A DNA stretch of 64,000 bases. It comes from Zygnema cylindricum. Its lineage: Eukaryota; Streptophyta; Zygnematophyceae; Zygnematales; Zygnemataceae. Every line of letters starts with the position of its first letter. Position 1 is the stretch's first letter. The stretch is from contig JBBHKE010003059.1 in assembly GCA_037447655.1 (NCBI GenBank), positions 558,001 through 622,000 of the forward strand, written 5' to 3'. The translations under genes were made by a program, and so were the position numbers. Shown one piece after another: positions 54,174 to 64,000 of this stretch. Under the pieces are notes generated by a model that did no database searches, was not told where the DNA came from, and saw only the letters and a program-made list of their open reading frames with translations.

Positions 54174-55187
54174 TGTTGAAATAGATAGATTTCTAGAGTA
54201 TTTTCTACGTTTTATATGTTAGTATAAAAAAGAAAAAGGACTGACAGCCTGCCTCCACCTCCTCTCTCTAACCCCCATACTTGTTGTAGTCACTGAAGGA
54301 TAGAGAGGGTGGTTGATCCATGGATGCCCTAGTCCAACAGGCAGTTATTTTTAGTAGGTTACTCTAAAATATACATGACGGACCCGGGATTTGATCCTGG
54401 TAACTACCGGTCGTCAGGTTGACCGACAGGGGTCATCTTATCCAATTAGACTAGGACCAATGCTAAATGCTATGGTATGTGTTAGATATATATACATTTA
54501 GAAAGGAACAAATTCATTTAACTAAAACTGGATACGGCGTGCATATATACAATTTTGATAAAGTACGAAGTACGACATCATTTCAAAAACTAATACCACG
54601 CATGTTTTTGGCAAAGAGGCAAATATCCCGCAAGTATTTATAACGGCTACGATTGCGTCTCATTGCGGATCCGACGGCGCACATCATCGCCGAAATCGCG
54701 GAGTGGTCACCTTGGCGTTTTGTGACGTGGCATGACCTGGAGCCACGTGGAGAGATGACATTCGGACATACGAATTGCGAGGAATGTACGGACGAGTTAA
54801 AAGCAGACATGCGTTCGCTTAATAGCCTTGTCGTACATAAGCCGTACACAAGGTACACCGACATTAGTACTTTTTGGTACGGTACAGTATTCTGATTGGT
54901 GTGTACTTCAGTACATAGAAGTTATTAGAGGGAATTAAGACTTAGAAAATTTTGGTAGGTAGTCACCTCTCCCTTTGAGAGTTTGTACAAATTGGCATTT
55001 TTACTACCTCGTAACTTATCGCCTGATTGGGAGTTTTTAGAGATTCTTTTTCCTACGGACTCAGGGGAGTCCAGGCTGCAACAGGAGTGCATACAGATTG
55101 TCATCCTGATTACTAAGGCAGGAGTGGCTGTGGCTTAAAGTGGGCTAGTTAATGACTATCTAGAGGCTTCGTGTATTTTGTAGTCCA
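54174..55187 (+). mobile_element. Copia element C5: 5' LTR and leader
   Basis: Starts TGTTGAAATAGATAG; the same start recurs at 56265 and 59652. It shares the CAGCCTGCCTCCACCTCC stretch and a tRNA-like A/B-box segment (54378-54459, antisense) with the downstream LTR. The LTR/leader boundary is not resolved. Confidence 0.7.
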
Positions 55188-56264
55188 ATGGAGGACACAG
55201 AATTGCAGGTTATGGGCCCACCCTCTAGGGTGCCCACCTTCAATGGATCTGGGTTCATTTATTCAGAAGCCATGATGATGGGAGCTTTGTGTGAAAAACG
55301 ATACTGGGGTATCGTTAGTGGACAAGTGAAATGTCCAGCTTCGGGAATCCCTCCGGGTTTAGGAGGAGTAAGGTTTTCTGCAGCAGAGAATGCTTCCGCC
55401 GAGGAGGCTGATGATGGGGACAGCAGTATGTTCGAAAAGGGGAAAGGGAAGGAGACACCACTCACCCTTATTGCCATGGCACCGAGATGGGCGACCATGA
55501 AGTCTGTGGAAAACGATACTCAAATGTGGGAAGACGTAAACATGGCTGCCAAGAACTTCATTCTAAGACACCTCACCCAAGGTTTGGCCACCCCTCACCT
55601 TCACATTTACAAGGCCGAGGGGCTATGGGAGAGCTATTTGGAAATATATAGAGCTGGGACTATTTAGGAGCTCCAGCTGGCTGAGCAAAAGCTAGCTTGT
55701 TACACTTATAAAGGATAAAAGATGTTAGATTATTGTAATGATCTTTCTTGTCTCTATATGGAGATGGAGAGTACCGAGTGGACAGGTACAATGAAAATGA
55801 AAGTTAACACTCTTATCATGAAGTTACCAGATGAGTTGAAGAACATAATGTACCGAGTACAGGGAATGCCTGATAGTTCATCGAAATGGAACATAGTGGT
55901 GTGGATGATACTTGTTCAAGAAAACACAATGGAGATTAGGAGAGGAGAAAAGAGCATTTAAGCTCTAGCAGCAGAAGGGGACTGATGGGGGAAGGACCCG
56001 AAGAAACCTTACAAAGGGGAAAGAGATCAGTCTAGGGCACCAAGGCCCCCAAAGGGTCTTTGTCATTTTTGCAAAAAACCAGGACACTTTATCGCTGACT
56101 GTGTCAAGCTGTCGGAGCTGAGGCTCTAAGAAAACCGTGGAGAGGGTAATCCGGAGGGAAGAAAAAGGCACTTGTGGTTACAAAAGTGACAGGAGAGACC
56201 GAGGATGAGTTTTGTGAGGAGAATGGGGAATTTCTTCTTGACGAGAGTCTATAGGAGAAGGAGA
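55188..56264 (+). pseudogene. Copia element C5: gag with zinc knuckle, no pol
   Basis: MEDTELQVMGPPSRVPTFNGSGFIYSEAMMMGALCEK... runs to a TAG at 55665 (TI-stop-ELQLAEQKL), resumes with MLDYCNDLSCLYMEMES..., stops again near 55959. CCHC knuckle CHFCKKPGHFIADC lies at 56061-56102. The sequence then ends in an AGGAGAAGGAGA purine tract directly before the next LTR, so protease, integrase and RT are missing. Confidence 0.75.
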
Positions 56265-56728
56265 TGTTGAAATTTATAGATTTCTAGAGTATTTTCTAGG
56301 TTTAAATATGATTTTATAAAAGGAAAAAGAAAAAGGACGGACAGCCTGCCTCCACCTCCGCTCTCTAGCCCCCATACTTGTTGTAGTCACTGAAGGAAAG
56401 AGAGAGAGGTTGATCCATGGCTGCCTTAGTTCAACAGACAGCTATTTTTAGTAGGTTACTAAAAATATACTTGACGGACCAGAGATTTGATCCCGGTACC
56501 TGCGGTTCGTCAAATCGTCCGGTAGCGGTCAGCTTTATCCTAATAGACTAGGACCAATGCTAAGTGCTATGGTATGTGATAGATATATATTTAGTTCGAA
56601 AGGATAAAGTTCATTTAACTAAAACTGTTTACGGCGTACATATATACAGTTTTATAAAGTACGTCGTACGACGCTAATTCAAAACGGATACCACGCATTT
56701 TATTTCTACATCGGAACAAATATCGCGC
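56265..56728 (+). mobile_element. Copia C5 3' LTR, cut by assembly gap
   Basis: Starts TGTTGAAATTTATAG and parallels 54174 onward, including the tRNA-like segment (56473-56554). Ends at the gap. Confidence 0.7.
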
Positions 56729-56738
56729 NNNNNNNNNN
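56729..56738. other. Assembly gap (10 N)
   Basis: Ten N. The sequence after the gap does not continue the LTR, so gap length and order here are uncertain. Confidence 0.99.
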
Positions 56739-57878
56739 GGTTGAAACTCTCAATTAGAAGTTATGATTTAAATGAGTATTTAACTCAATAAAACTAAAAC
56801 ATTACCTGTTCACCGTACTACAGGTGTTGTTGGCACTTAGTTAATCATCTTAGTTACAATAAAAGCAGCGACTTTTGTGGAAAAAAAACACGTGCACAGA
56901 AAAATAATTGGGCTTTTAACCCTACTTTTCCATTCCTATAATGGGATCCTGACCATCACAGATTTGCCCCAATTTGTGAATACGTGCCTCTTTTATGCGT
57001 CAATCATCGTTTCTCCGTGCATAAGTGTTTAACCCCGTTTAGACACTACCAGTCCTAGGGTAATATCCTTACCTTTTCATCCCAATTTTCGGGTTAATAA
57101 AAAGACACGTGCACAAAAAAAAGGTGTTTTCAGCGACGAAAATAACATTGATTCTACTAATTGATTCACGGTTGTTGTGGACATCATGCCACTTGTCCAT
57201 TACAAAATCAAAATAACTCAATTTATGAGTAAATTTAGTATTGAAGATTAACTCTCAAAGTTGGCTGCTCTCGTATTATAATCTTTTAAGGAATTGGATT
57301 AAATTAGGCTTATTGAAGATGTTGACAAAAGATTGTCCTTTAAAACCTACTCCAATAATCATTATTAGAGGAAAGGTTTTTTTAAAAGGGAGTTCATTTT
57401 TGTGTTGTTTACTTTTATTCAACCCCTAACGTTGATCGGTTTAATTTAGATGTAGTTGAACTGTCTTATTTAAGGTTAAAAAAAAAAAGGTAAGATAAAC
57501 TATATGTTTATGTTTAGTTATTTAACATGTACTTAAGTTCGAGTTTGCTTGTACTTTTTTATTTTGGCAAACCAGTAGAACTTCGCACACCTAATTGAGC
57601 AAATGTAATCGAAAAGGTTTGTATGCACACATTGAGATGAGCAATGAAGCAGGTTCGTAACGAATTGTCAAGATTAAGCGGATGGATGCACAAACGTTTT
57701 ACATTTTTGTTTTAACCGTTAATCTCTCCCGTCCACTCTTAAGATATATTCGTTTTGATTCCGACCTGTTTTTCTCGCTTCAATCTATGTTGTCCACACT
57801 TCATATTGCGACTTTGTTTTGTTCTGGATCTGTTTTACTCTGTCAATCTTCTTCGTCACACTTCAGGTACCATCTCCA
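56739..57878. other. No gene recognised
   Basis: AT-rich with two similar A-rich AAAACACGTGCACA / AAGACACGTGCACA motifs about 215 bp apart. Short frames have no motif. Confidence 0.45.
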
Positions 57879-58336
57879 TGTTACAGGTCACTCAGCGTCG
57901 GTCTCTTTTTGTCCTTTCCGTCTCTTCCGTACTTGTCATTAATGTGTAGATCTCTCTTTGATTTCCTAAGTACAAATCTTTTAGGCGACATTCTCTTTTT
58001 GTCCTACGTTTGTTTATTTCACATTGTCTTAATAATCTTTTATATTATTGTTTGTATCGTCGTCTTCTTTCTTTTAGCTTGACTCTACGTCATTGCTTTA
58101 GGTCTTACTTACATTACACATTGCCGCCCTAATATCAATCCTTTAGATTCTACATCACATTTATTAAAATCCAAACTAGGATCCTTTAGTCACAACGTAC
58201 CAAAGAGCGCTTAGACTCCACACTAATTAGCAATGTGTAAACTGTATATATTTGATTGTCTCACTTAATGAAATTATCCCAAATTCAATTCAATTTCTCT
58301 TGTGATGCATTGACTTGTACTCTTGTGTATAATTTC
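57879..58336 (+). mobile_element. Copia element C6: 5' LTR and leader
   Basis: Starts TGTTACAGGTCACTCAG. About 215 bp match, inverted, the LTR fragment at 59262-59478. Followed by gag. Confidence 0.65.
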
Positions 58337-59261
58337 ATGGCATCTGCAAATCCACCTACTGAAGGTTATCGGGTCGGCCATGCCACTTCTAATAGGATTC
58401 AAAAGTTTGATGCCCAAAACTTATATCATTAGTCTTTTCCATCATGCATTTTTTCAAACACAAGAAAATTTGGGATCACTTTATATGCATTTCACCACCT
58501 CCAATCCTTGCCTCTACTAATCCTACAGCAGAAACACCTAAAAATAATCGAAACAACTTCATGGAAACAAAAGGATGAGGACATGCACGCTCGCTTGGTG
58601 ATGTCACTTACTACTGAGCGCACTCGTCTTATTCGTGTTGCCTCTTCTGCTGCGAAGGCTAAGAATCGTCTTCAACCTGCTTAGATTGAAACTAGATGGG
58701 CCGACCACCGAATGCAAAAACGAGCATTCTTTAATTCCATGAAAAAGCCTACAAAGTCCATGCAAGACTAGATCAACACCGTTGAATTGTCCGCCGAAAA
58801 GTGCACCATGTTAGGAGTGCACCTTTCCGACGAGGATCTCTCTTTTACCCTCTTGGGAGCCCTCTTTAAAACCTTTTCCCCTTTTATTTCCTCGTTTGAC
58901 ATTTAAACGAATCTATTCATTTTCACTCCCTTTTTACAAAACTCTTGCATAAAGAAACCAAAATTTTATCTTTTTTGGGTACAAATCCTTCCCATGCAAA
59001 TGTTATTTATGCCGACAAATCTAACTTAGGGGGGTGCAGCGTTTTTGTTTGCGCGTATAGCAAAACAAAAAGACATGCCATTGAAGAATGTCAAAAATTG
59101 GCTAGGCGTAAGGCCGCCAAGATTTCAAATCCCCCTAAACAGGGCGGAGATGCCAAAATTACCCATGCCACTCCACCGGATATCTTCCTGCCCCCCTATC
59201 CCTCACACCTTTCCTTTCCACACATTTTCCTCATCCTTACTATTATTCTTTTTCTCACTTA
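58337..59261 (+). pseudogene. Copia element C6: decayed gag
   Basis: ATG at 58337: MASANPPTEGYRVGHATSNRIQKFDAQN, then several stops and frame changes; DEDMHARLVMSLTTERTRLIR, INTVELSAEKCTMLGVHLSDEDLSFTLLGALFKTFSPFISSFDI and a degenerate Cys/His region (FVCAYSKTKRHAIEEC) fit a gag_2 protein. Cut off at the inverted LTR fragment. Confidence 0.6.
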
Positions 59262-59651
59262 AAGTAAGGACGTAGAGTCAAGCTAAAAGAAAAAAAGAAG
59301 ACGATACACACGATAATATAAAAAAGAATCAGACAAGGTGAAATAAGCCGACGTAGGAGAAAAAAAATGCCGCCTAAAAGACTTGTACGTAGGAAGTCAA
59401 GAGAGATCTACGCATTAATGACAAGTATGGAAGAGACCGAAAGAACAAAAAGTGACCAACGCTAAGTGATCCGTAAAACCCCCCCTCGAGCGAAAACTAT
59501 AAAGTAGTAACAGATGAAAATAAAGGGAATATAGCCAAGAGGAGGTGGAGGACGAAGGCATAGGAAGAGGCAATCTTGTTCAAAATAAGGGCGATGAAGA
59601 GATTTGGTGAGATAATCAACCAATTGATCAACGAATTTAACATACATAAAC
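59262..59651 (-). mobile_element. 3' end of a minus-strand copia element: RNase H tail and LTR fragment
   Basis: Minus strand 59647-59545 encodes VKFVDQLVDYLTKSLHRPYFEQDC, the conserved end of copia RNase H (QLADI.TK.L...F). After it come a GAGGGGGGG purine tract and the LTR start (TTTTACGGATCAC, about 59478), which runs to 59262 and ends against the C6 gag. Confidence 0.7.
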
Positions 59652-60694
59652 TGTTGAAATTACTAGATTTATGTGGTATTTTCTAGGTCTAAATAGTTTA
59701 GTACAAATAGGAAAAGAAAAAGGAGGACAACCTGCCTCCACCTCCTCTCTCTACCCACCATACTTGTTGTGGAGGACAGCTTGCCTCCACCTCCTCTCTT
59801 TACCCACCATACTTGTTCTTGTCATAGAGGGATAGTGAGGGTGGTTCAGCCATGGCTGTCCTAGCTCAGGCAAGACTAAAGAGTGACTTATGTCATTCTC
59901 AAGAAAAGGTTCAGTCCGGCAAGACTCAAATCTCTGACAGGCAGAGCGCGGCGTAGCCGTTAGCTCTAACCAGTCTATCGTAGAAGTCCGTTAGGATACA
60001 TTAGGATTGATAATTATTTAAACAGTGTTGAAACCATGAATTTGATTAACAGCATGACGAACGAAAGAAATCGAAAGAAAATAGAACCAGTGTTATATAG
60101 TGCGAACATTATCTCGCACGAAAACAAATGAATCGAACATTTGTTTTCAACGGCGGACATTTAATGTCGGATTTAATCCGACGGCGTATATAACTGTCAA
60201 AATCGCGGAATGGTCACTTTGGCGTTTATGGACGTGGCATGACGTGGCGCCACGTGGATGGATGACATTTGGTCTTAGGAATTCCGAGGAACATAAGGAC
60301 AAGTTAAAAGTGGACACGCGTCTACTCAATGGCTTTGCCGTACAAAGGCCGTACAGAAAGTACATCGGCTATAGTACTTTTTTGTACCCTACAATTATCT
60401 GATTGGTTCGTATGTCAATAGATAGGGGTTGTGAACGGGATTTAGGACTTAGAGAATTTGGTAGGTAGTAAACACTCTCCCTTTGAGAGTTTGTATAAAC
60501 TTGGCATCTTTGCCACCTCATAATCAATCGGCTGATTGGTCGTTTTTAGTGATTCTTCTTCCTACATACTCAAGGGAGTCCATGCTACACAGGGGTGCAG
60601 TCAAATTGTCTGTTTTCCTTCTTGGGCAGCAGTGGTTGTGGCTTGAAGTGGGTTAGTGAAAACAATGTAGAGGCTTCCTGTATTCTATGGTCCA
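59652..60694 (+). mobile_element. Copia element C7: 5' LTR and leader
   Basis: Starts TGTTGAAATTACTAG; a CTTGCCTCCACCTCCTCTCT unit is duplicated in tandem near 59730-59810. A tRNA-like A/B-box segment (59911-59980, antisense) sits where the C5 LTRs carry theirs but differs in sequence. GGACTTAGAGAATTTGG near 60440 is shared with C5. Confidence 0.7.
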
Positions 60695-61748
60695 ATGGAG
60701 GACACAAAATATCAGGTTATGGGCCCACCCTCAATAGATCTAGGTTCATCTATTGGGAAGCCATGATGATGGGGGCTTTGTGCGAAAAATGATACTTGCG
60801 TATCGTCAATGGACAAGTGAAACATCCACCTTCGGGAAATCCACCAGGATTTGCAGGAGTAAAGGTTCTTGCAGCAGCGACTGCTTCCGCGGAGGAGGCA
60901 GATGATGGAGACAACAGTGTGTTTGAAAAAGAGAAAGGGAAAGAGACACCCCTCACCCCTATTGCCACACACCGGGAGCGGTGGCCGTGAAGACCGTGGA
61001 GAACGATACTCAAATGTGGGAAGACGTAAACATGGTTGCAAAGAACTTCATTCTAAGGCACCTCACTCAAGCTTTGGCCACCCCTCACCTTCACATTTAC
61101 AAGGCTGAGGAGTTGTGGGTGAGTTTGGTGGAGATCTATAGAGCTAGTACTATTTAGGAGCTCCAGTTGGCTGAGCAAAAGCTAGTGAGTAACACTTACA
61201 AAGGAGGAAAGATGTTAGATGACTGTAATGATCTTTCTTGTTTGTATATGGAGATGGAAAGTGTCAGATGGACAGGTACAATGAAGATGCGTGATTGATC
61301 GTTCATAGAAGTGGAATACACAGGTCCGGATGATACTTGTGTAGAAAAACACCATGGAGATTAGGCGAGGAGGAAAGAGCATTCAAGCTCTAGTGTAGGA
61401 GAGGACCGATGGGGGAAGGACTTGAAGAACCCGTACAAAGGGGAGAGAGATCAGTTTGGAGGACGAAGGTCCCCAAAGGGCTTTGTATTTTTTGCAAAAA
61501 GCTAGGATACTTTATCGCGGATTGTGTCAAGCTGTCGGAGTGGAGTCTCCAAGAGAACCGTGGAGGGGGTTATTTTGGAGGGAAGACTAAGGCACTTGTG
61601 GTCACAAAATTGACAGGAGAAACCGAGGATAAGTCCTCTAAAGAGGATGGGGAGCTTCTTCTTGACGATCGTCTGGAGGAGATGGAGATCCCTCGAAGAC
61701 AGAAGTGTGCCCTTGGAGCAATTCGGTAAGCTCCACAGGAAAGATAGA
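60695..61748 (+). pseudogene. C7 gag with damaged zinc knuckle
   Basis: MEDTKYQVMGPPS... is close to C5 gag but frameshifted several times (near 60740, 60790, 60985). It carries the same TAG in STI-stop-ELQLAEQKL (about 61156) as C5. The zinc knuckle at 61484-61526 reads CIFCKKLGYFIADC, with Tyr in place of the metal-binding His. Confidence 0.75.
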
Positions 61749-62300
61749 TCATCGACAGAGGTGCATCCATGCATATGTGTCGTGATAAGGAACTCTTCAC
61801 TAAGCTAAGAAAGATCCCCACTGTAGAGATAGAGTATGGGGATGGGAGAGTGGTTACTACATATCTAGTGGGGTCAATAGATCTCAAAGTCTTAGTGGAG
61901 GGTAAGAATTCTTTACTTACATTCTTAGATGTACTCTACATTGCTTAGCTGAGTAAAAATCTTGTCTCTACGTCAATGTTTGATGACAAAGAGTTTGAAA
62001 CCTTCACTAGAAAGGGAGTCTTTACAGCTTAGTATGGGGATGAAGTTTACTTCATGATAGATAAGGGTAGCCAAGGAATGTTTAGGTTTAACCTGAGTAA
62101 TGAAAAGAAGAATGTGTACTATGTTGGTGTTCCTAAGTTGATGATTTGGTATAAGCGGTTGGGGCATGTGCATTTTGATAGGTTGAAGGGAATGAAAAAG
62201 CTTGGGGTAGTAGAAGGCATTCAGTTTGGGGATAATGAAATGATTGATTATTGTAGTGGCTATGCTCAAGGTTAGGCTCACAGACTTCCCTTTCCCAAAG
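61749..62300 (+). pseudogene. C7 protease and GAG-pre-integrase
   Basis: WIIDRGASMHM shows a D-R-G in place of the D-T/S-G active site, so catalysis should be lost. Then VLYIA-stop-LSKNLVSTSMF, and LMIWYKRLGHVHFDRLKGMKKL...HRLPFPK of the pre-integrase motif, with further stops. Confidence 0.72.
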
Positions 62301-63395
62301 TCCCCACATTTAGAGGTGAGAAAGTACTAGATTTGGTCCATACAGATATTTGGGGACCTGCAAAAGTACCTTCGATTGGAGGAAAGAGGTTTAAGTTAAC
62401 AATAACCGATGACTAGTCTAGATATTGTAGAGTCTAATTCTTAAAAACAAAGTCTGAAACATCAACTTACTTCAAATAATATAAAGCCTGGAGTGAGAAG
62501 TTGCATGAAACCCCTATTAAGAGAATAAGGAGTGATAATGGGGGGGAATATACCTCTAACCAATCTGAGGAATATCTGAGGGATGAGGGAGTGCAACACC
62601 AAAAAAATGTACCATATAACCCGGAACAAAATGGGGTAGCTGAGAGGTTGAATCGAACACTAGGAGATAGTGCATGCAGTATGTTGGCCGACAAGAAAAT
62701 AGGAAAGATATTTTGGGCAGAAGCAATGAATTGTGCCAACTACATTAAGAATAGAGTACTTACCTCAGGTGTAAAGAGAGTGACACCTTATGAGAGAAGG
62801 GTTGGAAGGAAACCAGATATCTCACACCTTAAAGTATTCGGTAGCCAAGTTTATTGTCTTGACACGGATAGGAAAAATTGGAAACTAGATGCTAACGGAA
62901 AACCTGGATACTTTGTCGGATACGAAGAGGATGTTAAGGGATATAAATTTTTTAACTTAGCAAAGAAAGATATCATTCTGGTCAAACACCTAGTTGTCAT
63001 AGATGAAGGGAAGTCATTTGACCCTTTCAAATATACAAAGAAGATAAGAATCAGATTTGAGTCCGAAAGTGAGGAGAACTCGATCGTTCTCGAAAAGCAC
63101 ATGGGAGAAATCGTGATTGCAGATTCAGGGGAGATCCAAGATACACGAGATTCACTGGAAACCTCACATACTCCTATGGACTTCGAGGAGATAAAAGAAG
63201 TGGGACCAGAACCACCTTCCATGGACAGGGGAGCCGATGAGACAGTGAGGAGAAATCTAAGACTTCCATCCATTCCAACTTCGGAGTATGAGGGAGGGAG
63301 AAGGAGCAGCAAAAGAATTCAGGAAAAACAGGCCGCTCATAAGGTACTAAGCTATCTCACCCAGATGAGCCTCAGTCTTACTCAGAGGCAGTGAA
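62301..63395 (+). pseudogene. C7 integrase core and C-terminus
   Basis: HTDIWGP (about 62335), RSDNGGEYTS (about 62528) and EQNGVAERLNR (about 62630) supply D, D and E. Stops interrupt the first third (DD-stop-SRYCRV-stop-FLK, FK-stop-YKAW); from 62501 a single open frame of 297 residues includes LKVFGSQVYCLD and GYFVGYEEDVKGYKFF and a Ser/Glu-rich linker. Confidence 0.8.
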
Positions 63396-64000
63396 TAGTC
63401 TAGAGAAAGAAAGATGGATTAGAGCCATAAATGATGAGATGGCCTCCATCATGGAAGCAAATACTTAGGAACTAGTGGATTGTCCTCTAGATAGAAAACC
63501 TATTAGGTGTAAATGGGTATTTAAACTAAAATTGGACCTAGATAATACCATTGAGAGATATAAGGCTCGATTGGTAGCGAAGGGGTTCACCCAAAAGGAG
63601 GGAATTGACTATGAGGTGACATTTGCTCCAGTTGTTCAGTTCCCATCAGTAAGGATTTTCTTTAGTCTGGCAGCAGCGGAAGACATGGAAATACATCAGA
63701 TGGACATTAAAAGTGCTTTTCTTAATGGTGATTTAGAGGAATAAATTTTCATGAGGCAACCCGAGGGGTTTGTAGAGGAAGGAGAAGAGAGAAAAGTCTG
63801 CAGGCTCATAAAGTCCTTATATGGACTGAAGCTGGCTCCCCGACAATGGAATAAGAAACTAGATGAGTTTCTCACCGGTCAGGGATATATCCGGATTAGC
63901 TCTGACCATTCTATCTATATGTTTGAAGATGAGAATGGTATCATATTTATTGCAATTTATATGGATGATCTGCTTGTGTTGAGTAAATCTTTGAAAAAGG
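63396..64000 (+). pseudogene. C7 reverse transcriptase, runs off window
   Basis: EANT-stop-ELVDCPLDRKPIRCKWVFKLKLDLDNTIERYKARLVAKGFTQKEGIDYE..EIHQMDIKSAFLNGDLEE-stop-IFMRQPEGF, SLYGLKLAPRQWNKKL, and YMDDLLVLSKS near 63958 (YMDD where C1 has YVDD). The RNase H and 3' LTR lie beyond 64000. Confidence 0.82.

Noticed and set aside
54174-64000. Reassigned stop codons (TAA/TAG read as Gln, as in some green algae)
   Set aside because: Retroelement stops replace Trp, Lys, Tyr, Glu and Gln positions without pattern, and several kilobases of the two host-gene copies read openly with normal stops aligned at the same end position. Ordinary decay explains it.
1-64000. CRISPR arrays, bacterial operons, rRNA or canonical tRNA genes
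   Set aside because: None seen. Repeat fields lack regular spacers, and the tRNA-like segments in LTRs do not fold into a clear cloverleaf.

Overview
This is nuclear-type eukaryotic DNA: genes are split into many short exons with clean GT..AG junctions, intergenic sequence is AT-rich, and Ty1/copia retrotransposons are abundant. Long SPPP/PPPS (hydroxyproline-rich type) stretches inside extracellular proteins point to the green lineage, most likely an alga with a glycoprotein wall or matrix. I cannot name a species, and that placement is an inference.

The dominant content is one large, unusual extracellular-matrix-type gene present twice. Copy A (+ strand, exons from 137 to 8581) enters the window already under way. 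Copy B (- strand, 48135 down to 28318) is seen from its signal peptide to its stop. B encodes, in order: a signal peptide; a complete nidogen-type NIDO domain spread over five exons; PKD-like and CARDB/DUF11-like beta-sandwiches; a proline-rich stalk of about 160 residues; an IPT/TIG domain; a small EGF-like Cys module; Ig-like/CARDB domains; a CnaB-like domain; a cysteine-rich block; a long series of conserved beta-sandwich exons; a second proline-rich stalk; and two PAN/Apple-type domains. The two copies lie tail to tail as arms of an inverted duplication (about 1-8960 and 27900-36195). Nine of the eleven shared exons have identical lengths. They differ in the proline-rich exon (long in A; short and apparently broken in B), in a Pro/Gln linker, and in a tandem array made from the end of an exon.

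The spacer between the arms (9.0-27.9 kb) is mostly mobile DNA. From 12.8 to 21.7 kb there is a head-to-tail run of four partial copia elements, each cut off at the start of the next, followed by a minus-strand copia remnant (22.0-23.9 kb), hAT-like miniature elements at 25.3-26.1 kb, and a possible gag remnant. An OTU-like protease fragment lies at 11.5-11.9 kb.

Upstream of copy B (48.3-54.2 kb) there is no recognisable gene, but several non-autonomous elements can be bounded: a PIF/Harbinger-like element with TAA duplications and a near-perfect hairpin, a hAT-like element with a perfect 8-bp duplication, a CGATA-rich foldback region, and a direct repeat pair carrying a short tandem array. 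From 54.2 kb to the end lie more copia elements: a gag-only element between two LTRs, a small tail-to-tail pair, and a decayed gag-pol element that runs off the right edge. A 10-base assembly gap sits at 56729-56738.
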